This document shows positions 8,381 through 16,834 of a DNA stretch of 64,000 bases, piece after piece. The stretch's first letter is position 1; each line of letters opens with the position of its first letter. Position numbers and translations under genes: made by a program. The notes under the pieces are model-generated. The model saw nothing but the letters and a program-made list of their open reading frames with translations. It did not search any database and was not told where the DNA came from. Origin of the DNA: Methylobacterium phyllostachyos (GTDB lineage: Bacteria > Pseudomonadota > Alphaproteobacteria > Rhizobiales > Beijerinckiaceae); assembly GCF_900103445.1 (NCBI RefSeq), contig NZ_FNHS01000003.1, forward strand, positions 248,001-312,000, read 5' to 3'.

Positions 8381-9418
8381 ATGGGTTACAAGGTCGCCGT
8401 CGTCGGCGCCACGGGCAACGTGGGCCGCGAGATGCTCGATATCCTGGCCGAGCGGGCTTTCCCCGCCGACGAGGTCGTGGCTCTGGCTTCGCGCCGCAGC
8501 CAGGGGCAGGAGGTCTCCTTCGGCGACAAGACGCTCAAGGTCAAAACGCTCGACGCCTACGATTTCTCCGACACGGACATCTGCCTGATGTCGGCCGGTG
8601 GCGAGACCTCGAAGGAGTGGTCGCCGCGGATCGGCCAGCAGGGCTGCGTCGTCATCGATAATTCCTCGGCGTTCCGCTACGACGCCGACGTGCCGCTGAT
8701 CGTGCCAGAGGTGAACGCCGACGCCATCGTGGGCTTCACCAAGCGCAACATCATCGCCAACCCGAACTGCTCGACCGCGCAGCTGGTCGTCGCGCTCAAG
8801 CCGCTGCACGAGGCGGCAACCATCAAGCGCGTGGTGGTCTCGACCTACCAGTCGGTGTCCGGCGCCGGCAAGGAGGCGATGGACGAGCTGTTCAACCAGA
8901 CCCGCGCGGTGTTCACCGCCGGCGAGATCAAGCAGGGCGGCAAGTTCACCAAGCGCATCGCCTTCAACGTCATCCCCCACATCGATGTGTTCATGGAGGA
9001 TGGCTACACGAAGGAAGAGTGGAAGATGGTCGCCGAGACCAAGAAGATGCTCGACCCGAAGATCAAGCTGACGGCGACCGCCGTCCGCGTCCCGGTCTTC
9101 ATCGGGCATGCCGAGGCGGTGAACGTCGAGTTCGAGCGGCCCCTCTCGCCCGAGAAGGCGACCGAGATCCTGCGCGCCGCCCCCGGCGTGCTGGTGATCG
9201 ATAAGCGCGAGAACGGCGGCTACATGACGCCCCACGAGGCGGCCGGCGAGGACGCGACCTACATCTCGCGCATCCGCGAGGACGCGACCATCGAGAACGG
9301 CCTGAACTTCTGGTGCGTCTCGGACAACCTGCGCAAGGGCGCGGCGCTGAACACCGTTCAGATCGCCGAGGTGCTGGTGAACCGGAAGCTGCTGAACCGG
9401 GCCAAGCGCGCCGCCTGA
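8381..9418 (+). CDS. asd: Aspartate-semialdehyde dehydrogenase
   Basis: Reduces L-4-aspartyl phosphate to the semialdehyde with NADPH, the branch step to lysine, threonine and methionine. The Rossmann motif VGATGNVGREML is at residues 8-19. The active-site cysteine is Cys130 in ANPNCSTAQ. Further conserved elements are YQSVSGAGKEAMDEL and the C-terminal FIGHAEAVNVEFERPLS with the catalytic His. The 345-residue length is standard. It is a single-gene unit flanked by a strong hairpin at 9430-9461. LysC, which makes its substrate, and DapB, two steps later, are encoded 12 kb and 6 kb away. Confidence 0.97.
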   Translation: MGYKVAVVGATGNVGREMLDILAERAFPADEVVALASRRSQGQEVSFGDKTLKVKTLDAYDFSDTDICLMSAGGETSKEWSPRIGQQGCVVIDNSSAFRYDADVPLIVPEVNADAIVGFTKRNIIANPNCSTAQLVVALKPLHEAATIKRVVVSTYQSVSGAGKEAMDELFNQTRAVFTAGEIKQGGKFTKRIAFNVIPHIDVFMEDGYTKEEWKMVAETKKMLDPKIKLTATAVRVPVFIGHAEAVNVEFERPLSPEKATEILRAAPGVLVIDKRENGGYMTPHEAAGEDATYISRIREDATIENGLNFWCVSDNLRKGAALNTVQIAEVLVNRKLLNRAKRAA

Positions 9419-9429
9419 GGTCGGACGCG

Positions 9430-9461
9430 ACGGAGATGCGGGCGGACGCCCGCATCTCCGT
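9430..9461 (+). terminator. Strong hairpin after asd, likely terminator
   Basis: A perfect 14-bp stem, ACGGAGATGCGGGC pairing with GCCCGCATCTCCGT around a 4-base loop, begins 12 bases after the asd stop. Only a weak T-rich tail (TCTGGATGATCT) follows, so termination may be inefficient or factor-aided. Confidence 0.65.
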
Positions 9462-9488
9462 CTGGATGATCTGAACCCACGACACCTC

Positions 9489-9506
9489 CTGTCACGCGCC
9501 TGTCAC
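9489..9506 (+). promoter_or_regulatory. Pho box (PhoB-binding site)
   Basis: Two identical 7-base direct repeats, CTGTCAC, are separated by 4 bases (GCGC), giving the 11-bp period and 7-4-7 layout of the PhoB site (consensus CTGTCAT-N4-CTGTCAT). It ends 43 bp before the GTG start of a secreted phosphatase-superfamily gene, exactly where an activator site would be expected. Both spacing and gene function agree. Confidence 0.8.
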
Positions 9507-9549
9507 GGTCTCCGCTCACGCCGCTCTCCGGAACCATCGGAGATTCGTC

Positions 9550-11382
9550 GTGCGGCGCGCACTCACTTCCTGTCTGATCGGATTGGGGCTCCTGGCTGCA
9601 TCCGGGGCGCGGGCCGAGCCCCGCAACGTCGTGCTCTTCATCGCCGACGGGCTGCGCTACGGCATGGTGAACGCCGCCAACGCCCCGACCATGGACCGGC
9701 TGATGAAGTCCGGCGTGCGGTTCACCAACACCCACTCCCTGTTCCCGACCTTCACGATGCCCAACGCCACCGCGATGGCGACCGGGCACATGCTCGGCGA
9801 TACCGGCCAGTACGGGAACACGATCTACACCGCCTTCCCGGTGCCCGGCGCGGGCGAGAGCCTGACGCCGTTCCTGGAGAACGACCCGGTGCTCGGCGAT
9901 GTCGATGAGCATTTTGCCGGCAATTACCTGAACGAGGAGACGATCCTGCGGGCGGCGCACGCGAAGGGGATGTCGACCGCCAGCATCGGCAAGCTCGGGC
10001 CGTCCCTGGTCTTCGATCACACCGCCCGCTCGGGCCAGGACACGATCCTGATCGACGACAGCACCGGCCGCGCCGGTGGCATCCCGCTGAGCGACGCCCT
10101 CAAGACCCGCCTCGCCGCCGTCGGCCTGCCCGTGCAGGCACCGACCCGCGGTGCCAACGGACCGGCTGGCAATGCCGAGACGCCCGGCACCCTCTCCGCC
10201 AACATCGATCAGCAGGCCTATTTCGCGGATGTCGCCACCAAGGCGGTGCTGCCGCTGTTCAAGGAGCGCAAGAATCCGTTCGTGCTGGTCTTCTGGTCGC
10301 GCGATCCGGACGGAACGCAGCACAACCAAGGCGACAGTCTTGGCCGGTTGGTCCCGGGCATCAACGGTCCGACCAGCCTCGCCGCCATCCGCAACGCCGA
10401 CACCAACCTCGCCACGCTGCTCGCCGCCCTCAAGGACCAGGGTCTCGCCGAGACGACCGACGTGATCCTCACCTCGGATCACGGTTTCTCGACCATCTCC
10501 AAGGAGAGCGCGACGAGCTTTTCCGCGACCCAGAGCTACAAGGGCGTGCCGAGCCATCAACTTCCGCCGGGCTTCGTCGCCATCGACATCGCGCACGCTC
10601 TGGGCCTGACCCTGTTCGATCCGGACGCCAAGGGCGCAAAGCTCGGGGCCGACAGCTTTCCGAGCCGGGCGAACGGCCTGATCGGCACGGATCCGGCCAA
10701 ACCGGACGTGGTGGTGGCAGCCAATGGCGGCTCCGATCTCGTCTACATCCCGAACGGCGACCGGGCCCTGGCGCAGCGCGTGGTCGAGGCCCTGTCGAAG
10801 CAGGATTACGTCAGCGGCCTGTTCGTCAGCGCCGCCCTGGGTGCGATCCCGGGCACCCTACCGCTCGCGGCCATCGCCCTGGACGGCTCGGCCCTGACGC
10901 CGATGCCCGCCCTCGTGGTCAACTTCCGGAGTTTTTCGACCGGCTGCGCTGATCCGACCACCTGTGGGGTCGAGGTGTCCGACACCGTGCTGCAACAGGG
11001 TCAGGGCATGCACGGGAGCTTCTCGCGCGCCGATACGCGCAACGTGATGGGTGCGATGGGCCCGAGCTTCCGAGCCGGCCTCGAAAGTCCGGTGCCGGCG
11101 AGCAACGCCGATCTCGGCAAGACCATCGCGCGGATCCTCGATCTCACCATCCCCGCCAAGGGCACGCTGGTCGGCCGGGTGCTCACGGAGGCGATGGCGA
11201 ACGGCGCGACGCCGAAGGCCGAGACGCACGTCCTGCGCTCGCAGCCGGACGCTACGGGCCTGACGACGATCCTGCGCTATCAGACGGTTGGCGAGACTCG
11301 CTATTTCGACACCGCGGGGTATCCAGGACGGACGCTGGGTCTGATCGACGACGCCCATCCGGTGGCAACCGAGGCTCACTGA
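9550..11382 (+). CDS. Exported alkaline-phosphatase-superfamily phosphatase/phosphodiesterase
   Basis: A 610-residue exported metal-dependent hydrolase. A signal peptide (MRRALTSCLIGLGLLAASGARA) precedes the first metal-binding motif, FIADGLRYG. The probable nucleophile is the Thr of FPTFTMPNATAMATGHMLG. Further metal ligands are in WSRDPDGTQHN and in LTSDHGFST, where Asp and His are adjacent. The layout resembles nucleotide pyrophosphatase/phosphodiesterases and PhoD/PafA-like enzymes in the AP superfamily; substrate cannot be named. The start is GTG at 9550. A perfect Pho box 43 bp upstream suggests induction by phosphate starvation, consistent with scavenging phosphate from organic esters in the periplasm. 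Confidence 0.85.
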   Translation: MRRALTSCLIGLGLLAASGARAEPRNVVLFIADGLRYGMVNAANAPTMDRLMKSGVRFTNTHSLFPTFTMPNATAMATGHMLGDTGQYGNTIYTAFPVPGAGESLTPFLENDPVLGDVDEHFAGNYLNEETILRAAHAKGMSTASIGKLGPSLVFDHTARSGQDTILIDDSTGRAGGIPLSDALKTRLAAVGLPVQAPTRGANGPAGNAETPGTLSANIDQQAYFADVATKAVLPLFKERKNPFVLVFWSRDPDGTQHNQGDSLGRLVPGINGPTSLAAIRNADTNLATLLAALKDQGLAETTDVILTSDHGFSTISKESATSFSATQSYKGVPSHQLPPGFVAIDIAHALGLTLFDPDAKGAKLGADSFPSRANGLIGTDPAKPDVVVAANGGSDLVYIPNGDRALAQRVVEALSKQDYVSGLFVSAALGAIPGTLPLAAIALDGSALTPMPALVVNFRSFSTGCADPTTCGVEVSDTVLQQGQGMHGSFSRADTRNVMGAMGPSFRAGLESPVPASNADLGKTIARILDLTIPAKGTLVGRVLTEAMANGATPKAETHVLRSQPDATGLTTILRYQTVGETRYFDTAGYPGRTLGLIDDAHPVATEAH

Positions 11383-11401
11383 CGGCCCCGGTGACGCCTC
11401 C

Positions 11402-11433
11402 TGCCGTGCCGGACGCGATATCCGGCACGGGCA
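11402..11433. terminator. Hairpin between convergent phosphatase and gapR genes
   Basis: A 12-bp stem (TGCCGTGCCGGA with TCCGGCACGGGCA, one bulged G) lies between the two stops. It has no T run on the plus side and only a T-rich stretch before it on the minus side, so it may work as a shared, factor-assisted terminator. Confidence 0.45.
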
Positions 11434-11440
11434 AAACGGC

Positions 11441-11737
11441 CTACGCCATGCCGAGGGCCTGCATGTAGAGCTCGAGGATGGCCTCCTGCTCCTGGCGCTC
11501 GCTGTGATCCTGCTTGCGGATCCGCAGGATGGTGCGCACCGCCTTGGCGTCGAAGCCCCGGCCCTTCAGTTCGGCGAACACCTCCTTGATGTCGCCCATG
11601 ATGCCGGCCTTCTCTTCCTCCAGCCGCTCCAGCCGCTCGATGAACTGCTTGAGCTCGTCGGCGGCCACGCCTTCGGCCGAGGAGACGTCGCCGCCAGGCC
11701 GCTGCGCAGCGGCGGTGGGCATCGAATGGGCGTTCAT
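11441..11737 (-). CDS. gapR: DUF2312 family protein, GapR-type nucleoid protein
   Basis: 98 residues. The C-terminal 80 are the DUF2312/GapR domain: [17 protein letters not shown] coiled-coil start, [23 protein letters not shown], and a basic [26 protein letters not shown] end. In Caulobacter, GapR binds AT-rich, overtwisted DNA ahead of the replication fork and helps topoisomerases. The ATG at 11737 ([11 protein letters not shown]) was chosen; an upstream open stretch is Arg/Pro-rich and not credible as coding. The N-terminal 15 residues are a variable tail. The gene sits near DUF1244 and FGase genes on the same strand. Confidence 0.92.
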   Translation of the reverse strand: MNAHSMPTAAAQRPGGDVSSAEGVAADELKQFIERLERLEEEKAGIMGDIKEVFAELKGRGFDAKAVRTILRIRKQDHSERQEQEAILELYMQALGMA

Positions 11738-11825
11738 GGGGCTCTCCGGACTACACGGCGCAGTTGCGCCCTGACCCGTGGTTAACGGGCCGAACTTACC
11801 GGAAGCTGAACCGATTCGCGGCGCT

Positions 11826-12134
11826 TCAATGCCCCTTGGCCTGGTTGGCCGCGAAGCCGGCCTGCTGATCGACGCTGGCCTCGGTCTGGAACTTCGCCTT
11901 CCATTCGTCATACGGCATGCCGTAGACCGCCTTGCGGCTTTCGTCCTTGGTTAGCACCACGCCCTTCTCGTCAGCGGCGTCCTTCAGCCAATTGGACAGG
12001 CAGTTCCGGCAGAAGCCAGCCAGATTCATCAAATCGATGTTTTGCACATCGGTCCGCGTCCGCAGATGGGCCACCAGCCGCCGGAAGACGGCTGCTTCGA
12101 GTTCGACCTGCGTGCGTGCTTCGAGATCATTCAT
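11826..12134 (-). CDS. DUF1244 family protein
   Basis: 102 residues of the small alphaproteobacterial DUF1244 family, function unknown. The hallmark is [13 protein letters not shown] with two cysteines, followed by [25 protein letters not shown]. The chain is probably all-helical and cytoplasmic, with no signal peptide. The ATG at 12134 gives [24 protein letters not shown], the usual N-terminus; the longer upstream open stretch is Arg-rich out-of-phase sequence from the neighbouring gene. It lies 56 bp after the N-formylglutamate amidohydrolase gene on the same strand, a pairing seen in other Rhizobiales (known from memory, not checked). Confidence 0.9.
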   Translation of the reverse strand: MNDLEARTQVELEAAVFRRLVAHLRTRTDVQNIDLMNLAGFCRNCLSNWLKDAADEKGVVLTKDESRKAVYGMPYDEWKAKFQTEASVDQQAGFAANQAKGH

Positions 12135-12190
12135 CAATCGCCTGCCTTCTTCGCGTACGGCCCCGGATTTCGGTACCCGGGGCGTCCGGA

Positions 12191-12952
12191 TCAAGCCACC
12201 ATCAGCGGCCGCAGGATCCGGGCGAAGCGCGCAGCCCATTCCGCCTGACCGGCCTCGCCGGCGATCAGATCCTGGCGGATCTCCACCAGGGCGTTCGGCA
12301 GACCTCGCGCGGTGGCGTGGCGGTCGATCGTGTCGCCCGGCAGGCCGCCGCCGTAGGGCTGGTTGTCGCCGACATTCAGCCCGGCCGGATCGGCCTGGAG
12401 CGCCTGGATCAGCGGGCGGGCGAAGCGCTCGTCCCGATCGTACAGGATGCCGACCTGCCATGGCCGCGGGATGCCGCGCCAGTACGGCGTGAAACTGTGC
12501 ATGGTCAGGAGCGCGGGCGGCCGGCCGGTCGCGACGGCGGCAGCGATCGCCCCGTCGAGGGCAGCATCGAACGGCGCGTAGAAGCGGGCGATCCGCTCCT
12601 GCTTACCAGCCTCGTCGATCCCGGCGTTGCCCGGCACCACGGCCCCGTCGGAGAGGCGCATCACCAGCGTCGGGTCTGCGCGGCCCCGGTTCGGGTCGAT
12701 GATCAGGCGGGAGAAGTTCGTCAGGATCGCGGGCGCGCCGAGTTGCGCCGCCAGGCTCCGGGTCACCGCCGCGGCGCCGATATCGTAGGCGATGTGCCGG
12801 GCAAATTCGGAGGCCGGCAGCCCCAGCGCGATATCCGGTGGGACGTGGTTCGAGGCGTGGTCGCAGGCGATGACGAGGCCACAAGCCGGATCGCCCGGTA
12901 TGATCTCGCAGGGATGCGGAGCGGTGGCGGCTTCAGTCTCCGGGCAGGTCAC
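12191..12952 (-). CDS. N-formylglutamate amidohydrolase family protein
   Basis: Zinc-dependent hydrolase family whose members remove formate from N-formyl-L-glutamate at the end of one histidine-degradation route. Recognisable elements are IACDHASNHVPPDI, HIAYDIGAAAVTR, LTNFSRLIIDPNR, LLTMHSFTPYWRG, VGDNQPYGG and ALVEIRQDLI. No hut genes lie nearby, so a histidine role is unproven and other N-acyl substrates are possible. I placed the start at GTG 12952 (MTCPETEAATAP). An ATG at 13048 gives 285 residues but the extra 32 are Arg/His/Pro-rich and less credible. It is the first gene of a leftward set with DUF1244. Confidence 0.88.
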   Translation of the reverse strand: MTCPETEAATAPHPCEIIPGDPACGLVIACDHASNHVPPDIALGLPASEFARHIAYDIGAAAVTRSLAAQLGAPAILTNFSRLIIDPNRGRADPTLVMRLSDGAVVPGNAGIDEAGKQERIARFYAPFDAALDGAIAAAVATGRPPALLTMHSFTPYWRGIPRPWQVGILYDRDERFARPLIQALQADPAGLNVGDNQPYGGGLPGDTIDRHATARGLPNALVEIRQDLIAGEAGQAEWAARFARILRPLMVA

Positions 12953-13125
12953 GGGGCTCCAGGTCTTCAACTCTGTGCGGGGATGTCGATGGCGCTTGCC
13001 GTGGCGCGGCCGCTCGGGCAGATCACCTATCAAGGATCGTGCGCTCACGGCAAGAAACGGGCCCGCCGCCTGCGAAAGAACGGGCGGGGATCGTGCGATC
13101 GGCAGAGAGGAGCCCGTCCGACGCC

Positions 13126-14445
13126 ATGACCGAGACCGTCCCGCCCGCCGCCGATCCCGCCATCCTGGCGCAGCGCGCGCTGCTCGACAGCCTCCTCACG
13201 GCGGCGATCCGGGCGGCGCATCCCGATCTCGCCCTGCCGCCGCACCTGCCTGAGCCGAGTCCGGGCCGGCTGATCATCCTAGGCGCAGGCAAGGCCGCGG
13301 GCAGCATGAGCGCGGTGGCGAGCCGGTTCTATCGGCAGCAGCACGGGCTCGGCGACGACCGGATCGTGGGGCTTGCGGTGGCACGGCACGGCTACGGGCA
13401 GGACGCGCCGGGGATCCATATGGTCGAGGCAGGCCACCCCGTTCCCGACGAAGCCGGCATCGCGGCGACCAAGGAGGCCCTGCGGCTCGCCACCGAAGCC
13501 GGCCCGGACGACGAGGTCTTGGTGCTGCTCTCCGGCGGCGGCTCGGCCAACTGGATCGCCCCGGCCGGCGACCTGACACTTGCCGAGAAGCAGGCGATCA
13601 CCCGCGCGATGCTGCGCTCCGGTGCCCCGATCGGCGAGATCAACACGGTGCGCAAGCATATCTCCCGGATCAAGGGGGGGCGGCTTGCCCTCGCGGCGCG
13701 CAACGCAAGGCGGATCCTCACGCTGGCGATCTCGGACGTGCCCTTCGACGATCCGGCGGTGATCGCCTCGGGTCCGACCGTGCCCGATCCGTCCACCCTG
13801 GCCGACGCCCGCGCGATCTGCGAGCGCCGCGGCATCCCGCTGCCGGAAGAGGCGGTCCGCCTGCTCAATGATCCCAACAACGAGACCCCGAAGGCGGGCG
13901 ATCCGGCCTTCGCCCGGGCAGAATACCGCATCATCGCCCGCCCTATCGACGCCCTGAATGCGGCGGCGGCGGGGGCTCGCGCGGCGGGTTACGAGCCGGT
14001 GATGCTGGGAGCCGATCTGGAGGGTGAGGCCCGCGAAGTCGCGGCCGAGCACGCCGTCGCGGCCAAGCGCTACCGGCAAGCCGGCCAACGGGTGGCGCTG
14101 ATCTCGGGCGGTGAACTCACCGTGACGATCCGGGGGGAGGGCAATGGCGGCCCCAACCAGGAATACGCGATGGCCCTCGCCTTGGCGTTGGCCGGGGAGC
14201 CGGGCATCTCCGGTATCAGCGCCGATACAGACGGCACGGATGGCGGCCGCGGGCACGCCACCGACCCGGCGGGCGGCATCGTCGATCCCACGACCCTTGC
14301 GCGGGCCCGCGCTGCTGGCCTCGACCCGGCCGCGATGCTGGACCAGAACGACTCGACCGCGTTCTTCGCGGCCCTCGGCGACCTCGTGAACCCCGGCCCG
14401 ACCTGTACCAATGTCAACGACTGCCGCATCATCCTCGTCAATTGA
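13126..14445 (+). CDS. gckA: Glycerate 2-kinase (MOFRL family)
   Basis: Phosphorylates glycerate to 2-phosphoglycerate with ATP; in methylotrophs with the serine cycle this is the entry of C3 units to PEP. The N-terminal DUF4147 domain has ILGAGKAAGSMS, LLSGGGSANW and SDVPFDDPAVIASGPTVPDP; the C-terminal MOFRL domain has GGPNQEYAMALALAL, ADTDGTDGG and GPTCTNVNDCRIIL. The related annotation hydroxypyruvate reductase (ttuD) is a family misnomer in many databases. The ATG at 13126 (MTETVPPAADPA) with GAGAGGAG about 20 bases upstream was preferred over an upstream in-frame ATG at 13039. It separates the FGase and DUF1036 genes. Confidence 0.92.
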   Translation: MTETVPPAADPAILAQRALLDSLLTAAIRAAHPDLALPPHLPEPSPGRLIILGAGKAAGSMSAVASRFYRQQHGLGDDRIVGLAVARHGYGQDAPGIHMVEAGHPVPDEAGIAATKEALRLATEAGPDDEVLVLLSGGGSANWIAPAGDLTLAEKQAITRAMLRSGAPIGEINTVRKHISRIKGGRLALAARNARRILTLAISDVPFDDPAVIASGPTVPDPSTLADARAICERRGIPLPEEAVRLLNDPNNETPKAGDPAFARAEYRIIARPIDALNAAAAGARAAGYEPVMLGADLEGEAREVAAEHAVAAKRYRQAGQRVALISGGELTVTIRGEGNGGPNQEYAMALALALAGEPGISGISADTDGTDGGRGHATDPAGGIVDPTTLARARAAGLDPAAMLDQNDSTAFFAALGDLVNPGPTCTNVNDCRIILVN

Positions 14446-14485
14446 AGCATCAACTCGAAAGGTGGGCTTCAGCGTCCGGCGACGG

Positions 14486-14995
14486 ATGATGCAAGACCAG
14501 CGGCCTGGAGCATCGTCCCGGTCTCGGTATCCGAGGTGGTTCTCCCGGCTTCGCGTTCCCGCGGCACAGGTCATCCCTGCATTCACGGCGGTCGGGCTCG
14601 CGCTGCTCTGCGCGAGTCCCGCAAAGGCCGACCTGCGCCTGTGTAACCAGACCGGGAGCAAGGTTGGCATTTCGCTGGGCTACCGTGATCCGCAGGGCTG
14701 GGTCACGGAGGGGTGGTGGGACCTCGCGCCCAAGGCGTGCGAGACGTTGCTCAAGGGTGCGCTGGCGGCGCGGTTCTATTACGTCTTCGCGGTCGATTAC
14801 ACGCGCGGCGGCGAGTGGAACGGGCGGTCCCTGATGTGCACCCGCGATTCGGAATTCACGATCCGCGGGATCGAGGATTGTCTGGCCCGGGGCTATGACC
14901 GCAACGGCTTCTTCGAGGTCGATACCGGGGAGCAGAAGAGCTGGACGATCCAGCTCACCGACCCAAACCGCGCCGACACCTCCGTGAAACCGTGA
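14486..14995 (+). CDS. DUF1036 family exported protein
   Basis: 169 residues. A basic N-terminus and a hydrophobic stretch (VIPAFTAVGLALLCASPAKA, cleavage after AKA) form a signal peptide, then the DUF1036 domain begins at ADLRLCNQTGSKVGISLGYRD. Conserved features are the paired Trp segment GWVTEGWWDLAPKACETLL, the aromatic RFYYVFAVDY, and a set of Cys residues likely forming disulphides in the periplasm. The function is unknown. The start is one of two adjacent ATG codons at 14486 and 14489. It lies 110 bp before pyk, an arrangement that recurs in alphaproteobacteria, and may share its transcript. Confidence 0.9.
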   Translation: MMQDQRPGASSRSRYPRWFSRLRVPAAQVIPAFTAVGLALLCASPAKADLRLCNQTGSKVGISLGYRDPQGWVTEGWWDLAPKACETLLKGALAARFYYVFAVDYTRGGEWNGRSLMCTRDSEFTIRGIEDCLARGYDRNGFFEVDTGEQKSWTIQLTDPNRADTSVKP

Positions 14996-15092
14996 CGCCA
15001 AGACGGCGCCCTGACGCCGTCCCGCAGGGGTATGCACCCCGGCAAGCAGCAGACGAATTTGGCGACGCCGGACGGCACGCCACAACACCACC

Positions 15093-15099
15093 GGGAGGA
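15093..15099 (+). promoter_or_regulatory. Ribosome-binding site fixing the pyk TTG start
   Basis: GGGAGGA lies 6 bases before TTG at 15106. No ATG in this frame is close, and the next in-frame start upstream would add 38 residues of unlike composition. The family N-terminus (basic residues then KIVATLGPAS) begins here. Confidence 0.75.
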
Positions 15100-15105
15100 T
15101 TCATC

Positions 15106-16542
15106 TTGAAACGCTCACGCCGCACGAAGATCGTCGCCACTCTGGGTCCGGCATCCGATTCGCCGGAGATGATCGAGCGGCTGTTCCGCGCGGGCGTGGA
15201 CGTGTTCCGGCTCAACATGAGCCACCTTCCGCGGGAGAAGCTGCCCGAGAAGGTCGAGGTGATCCGCACCATCGAGCGCGAGGCCAAGCGGCCGATCGGG
15301 ATCCTGGTCGATCTGCAGGGGCCGAAGCTGCGGCTCGGCACCTTCGCGGAGGGCGCCGCGATGATCGAGGCCGGCGCGACCTTCGTGCTCGATGGCGATC
15401 CGACGCCGGGTGATGCCGCGCGCTGCCACCTCCCGCATCCCGAGATTCTGGAAGCGCTGGAGCCGGGCCACGCGATCCTGCTCGATGACGGCAAGCTGCG
15501 GCTCTCGGTGGTCGAGACATCGCACAACCGTGCGGTGACCCGCGTCGAGGTCGGCGGGCGGATCTCCAACCGGAAGGGCGTGTCGCTGCCACACACCGTG
15601 ATCCCGGTTCCGGCCATGACCGACAAGGACCGGGCGGATCTCGATGCCGGCCTGAATGCCGGCGCGGACTGGATCGCCGTATCCTTCGTCCAGCGGCCCG
15701 AGGACGTGGCCGAGGTGAAGAAGGTCTGCGCTGGCCGCGCCCTGGTGATGGCCAAGATCGAGAAGCCGCAGGCGCTGACCCGCCTCGACGAGATCCTGGA
15801 GATTTCCGATGGGCTGATGGTTGCCCGCGGCGATCTCGGCGTGGAGATGCCGCTTGAGCAGGTGCCTGGTGTGCAGAAGCGCATCACCCGGGCGGCACGG
15901 CGCTATGGCAAGCCGGTGGTCGTCGCCACCCAGATGCTCGAATCGATGATCACCGCGCCGGTGCCCACCCGCGCCGAGGTCTCGGACGTCGCCACCGCGG
16001 TCTACGAGGGCGCCGACGCCGTGATGCTCTCGGCCGAGAGCGCCTCGGGCGCCCATCCGATCGGTGCCGTGGAGACCATGAACCGCATTGCCGAGCAGGT
16101 GGAGCGGGACCAGGTCTACTGGTCGATCATCCGGGCCCAGAACGCGACGCCGGACGAGACGGCGGCGGACGCCATCGCGGCGGCCGCGCACCAGATGGTC
16201 GACGCCCTGAATCTCGATGCGATCATGGCCTGGACGAATTCCGGCTCGACGGCGCTGCGCCTCTCCCGGGAGCGCCCGAACGCAACCGTGATTGCCCTGA
16301 CGCCCCGGCGCGAGACCGCGCGCCGTCTTGCCCTGGCCTGGGGTACGCATCCGATCGTCACCAAAGATGCCAGCGACGTGGACGACATGTCGTTCCGCGC
16401 CGCCAAGTTTGCGGTGCGGGAAAAATTTGCTGCGGTTGGCGATCGGGTCATCGTCGTGGCGGGCCTGCCCTTCGGCACGCCCGGCGCCACGAATCTCGTG
16501 CGTCTCACCTTCATTACCCGCGAACACGCCGAGAAGGCGTGA
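15106..16542 (+). CDS. pyk: Pyruvate kinase
   Basis: Transfers phosphate from PEP to ADP, forming pyruvate and ATP. The 478-residue chain shows RRTKIVATLGPASDS at the N-terminus, the substrate loop RLNMSHL, the signature VMAKIEKPQAL with the catalytic Lys, the Mg-binding GDLGVEMPL, and MLESMITAPVPTRAEVSDVATAVYEGADAVMLSAESA. The last 120 residues form the regulatory C-domain. The start is TTG with a strong ribosome-binding site 6 bases upstream. It follows the DUF1036 gene by 110 bp. In a serine-cycle organism its activity must be balanced against PEP carboxylase use of PEP (inference). Confidence 0.96.
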   Translation: MKRSRRTKIVATLGPASDSPEMIERLFRAGVDVFRLNMSHLPREKLPEKVEVIRTIEREAKRPIGILVDLQGPKLRLGTFAEGAAMIEAGATFVLDGDPTPGDAARCHLPHPEILEALEPGHAILLDDGKLRLSVVETSHNRAVTRVEVGGRISNRKGVSLPHTVIPVPAMTDKDRADLDAGLNAGADWIAVSFVQRPEDVAEVKKVCAGRALVMAKIEKPQALTRLDEILEISDGLMVARGDLGVEMPLEQVPGVQKRITRAARRYGKPVVVATQMLESMITAPVPTRAEVSDVATAVYEGADAVMLSAESASGAHPIGAVETMNRIAEQVERDQVYWSIIRAQNATPDETAADAIAAAAHQMVDALNLDAIMAWTNSGSTALRLSRERPNATVIALTPRRETARRLALAWGTHPIVTKDASDVDDMSFRAAKFAVREKFAAVGDRVIVVAGLPFGTPGATNLVRLTFITREHAEKA

Positions 16543-16589
16543 TGCCGTAAGCGCGGTTCGAGAGGCGCGGCTCAGAGGCGACGGTGCTC

Positions 16590-16810
16590 GGATCCCTTCA
16601 TGGTGAAGGGCTGTCGGCGCACCGGAACCCTCCCCCTGTGCGGGCCCATGGGCTCACATGTCTTCGCTGAACACGAAAGGCGTGAGAAACAAGCGCGGTT
16701 TCCCTCCCCGTGTGGGGAGGGGCCGGGGGTGGGACGGGTTCAGACGTTCCCGTGCCGTCTGCACCACCGCCATCGTCAACGCCTCCCGACACGGGGGGGA
16801 GGGCACGGGC
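16590..16810. repeat. Dispersed intergenic palindromic repeat, copy 2
   Basis: The pyk to hydrolase gap holds a small perfect hairpin (CCCTTCA / TGAAGGG, 16594-16610), then tracts like those at 1505-1640: AACCCTCCCCCTGTG, CCCTCCCCGTGTGGGGAGGGG, CCGGGGGTGGG and ACACGGGGGGGAGGG. The alternating C- and G-rich tracts can fold into long stems. The shared blocks with the first copy show one repeat family. Boundaries are approximate. Confidence 0.55.
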
Positions 16811-16834
16811 CGGTCACGGATAAGGCTCTGTCGC

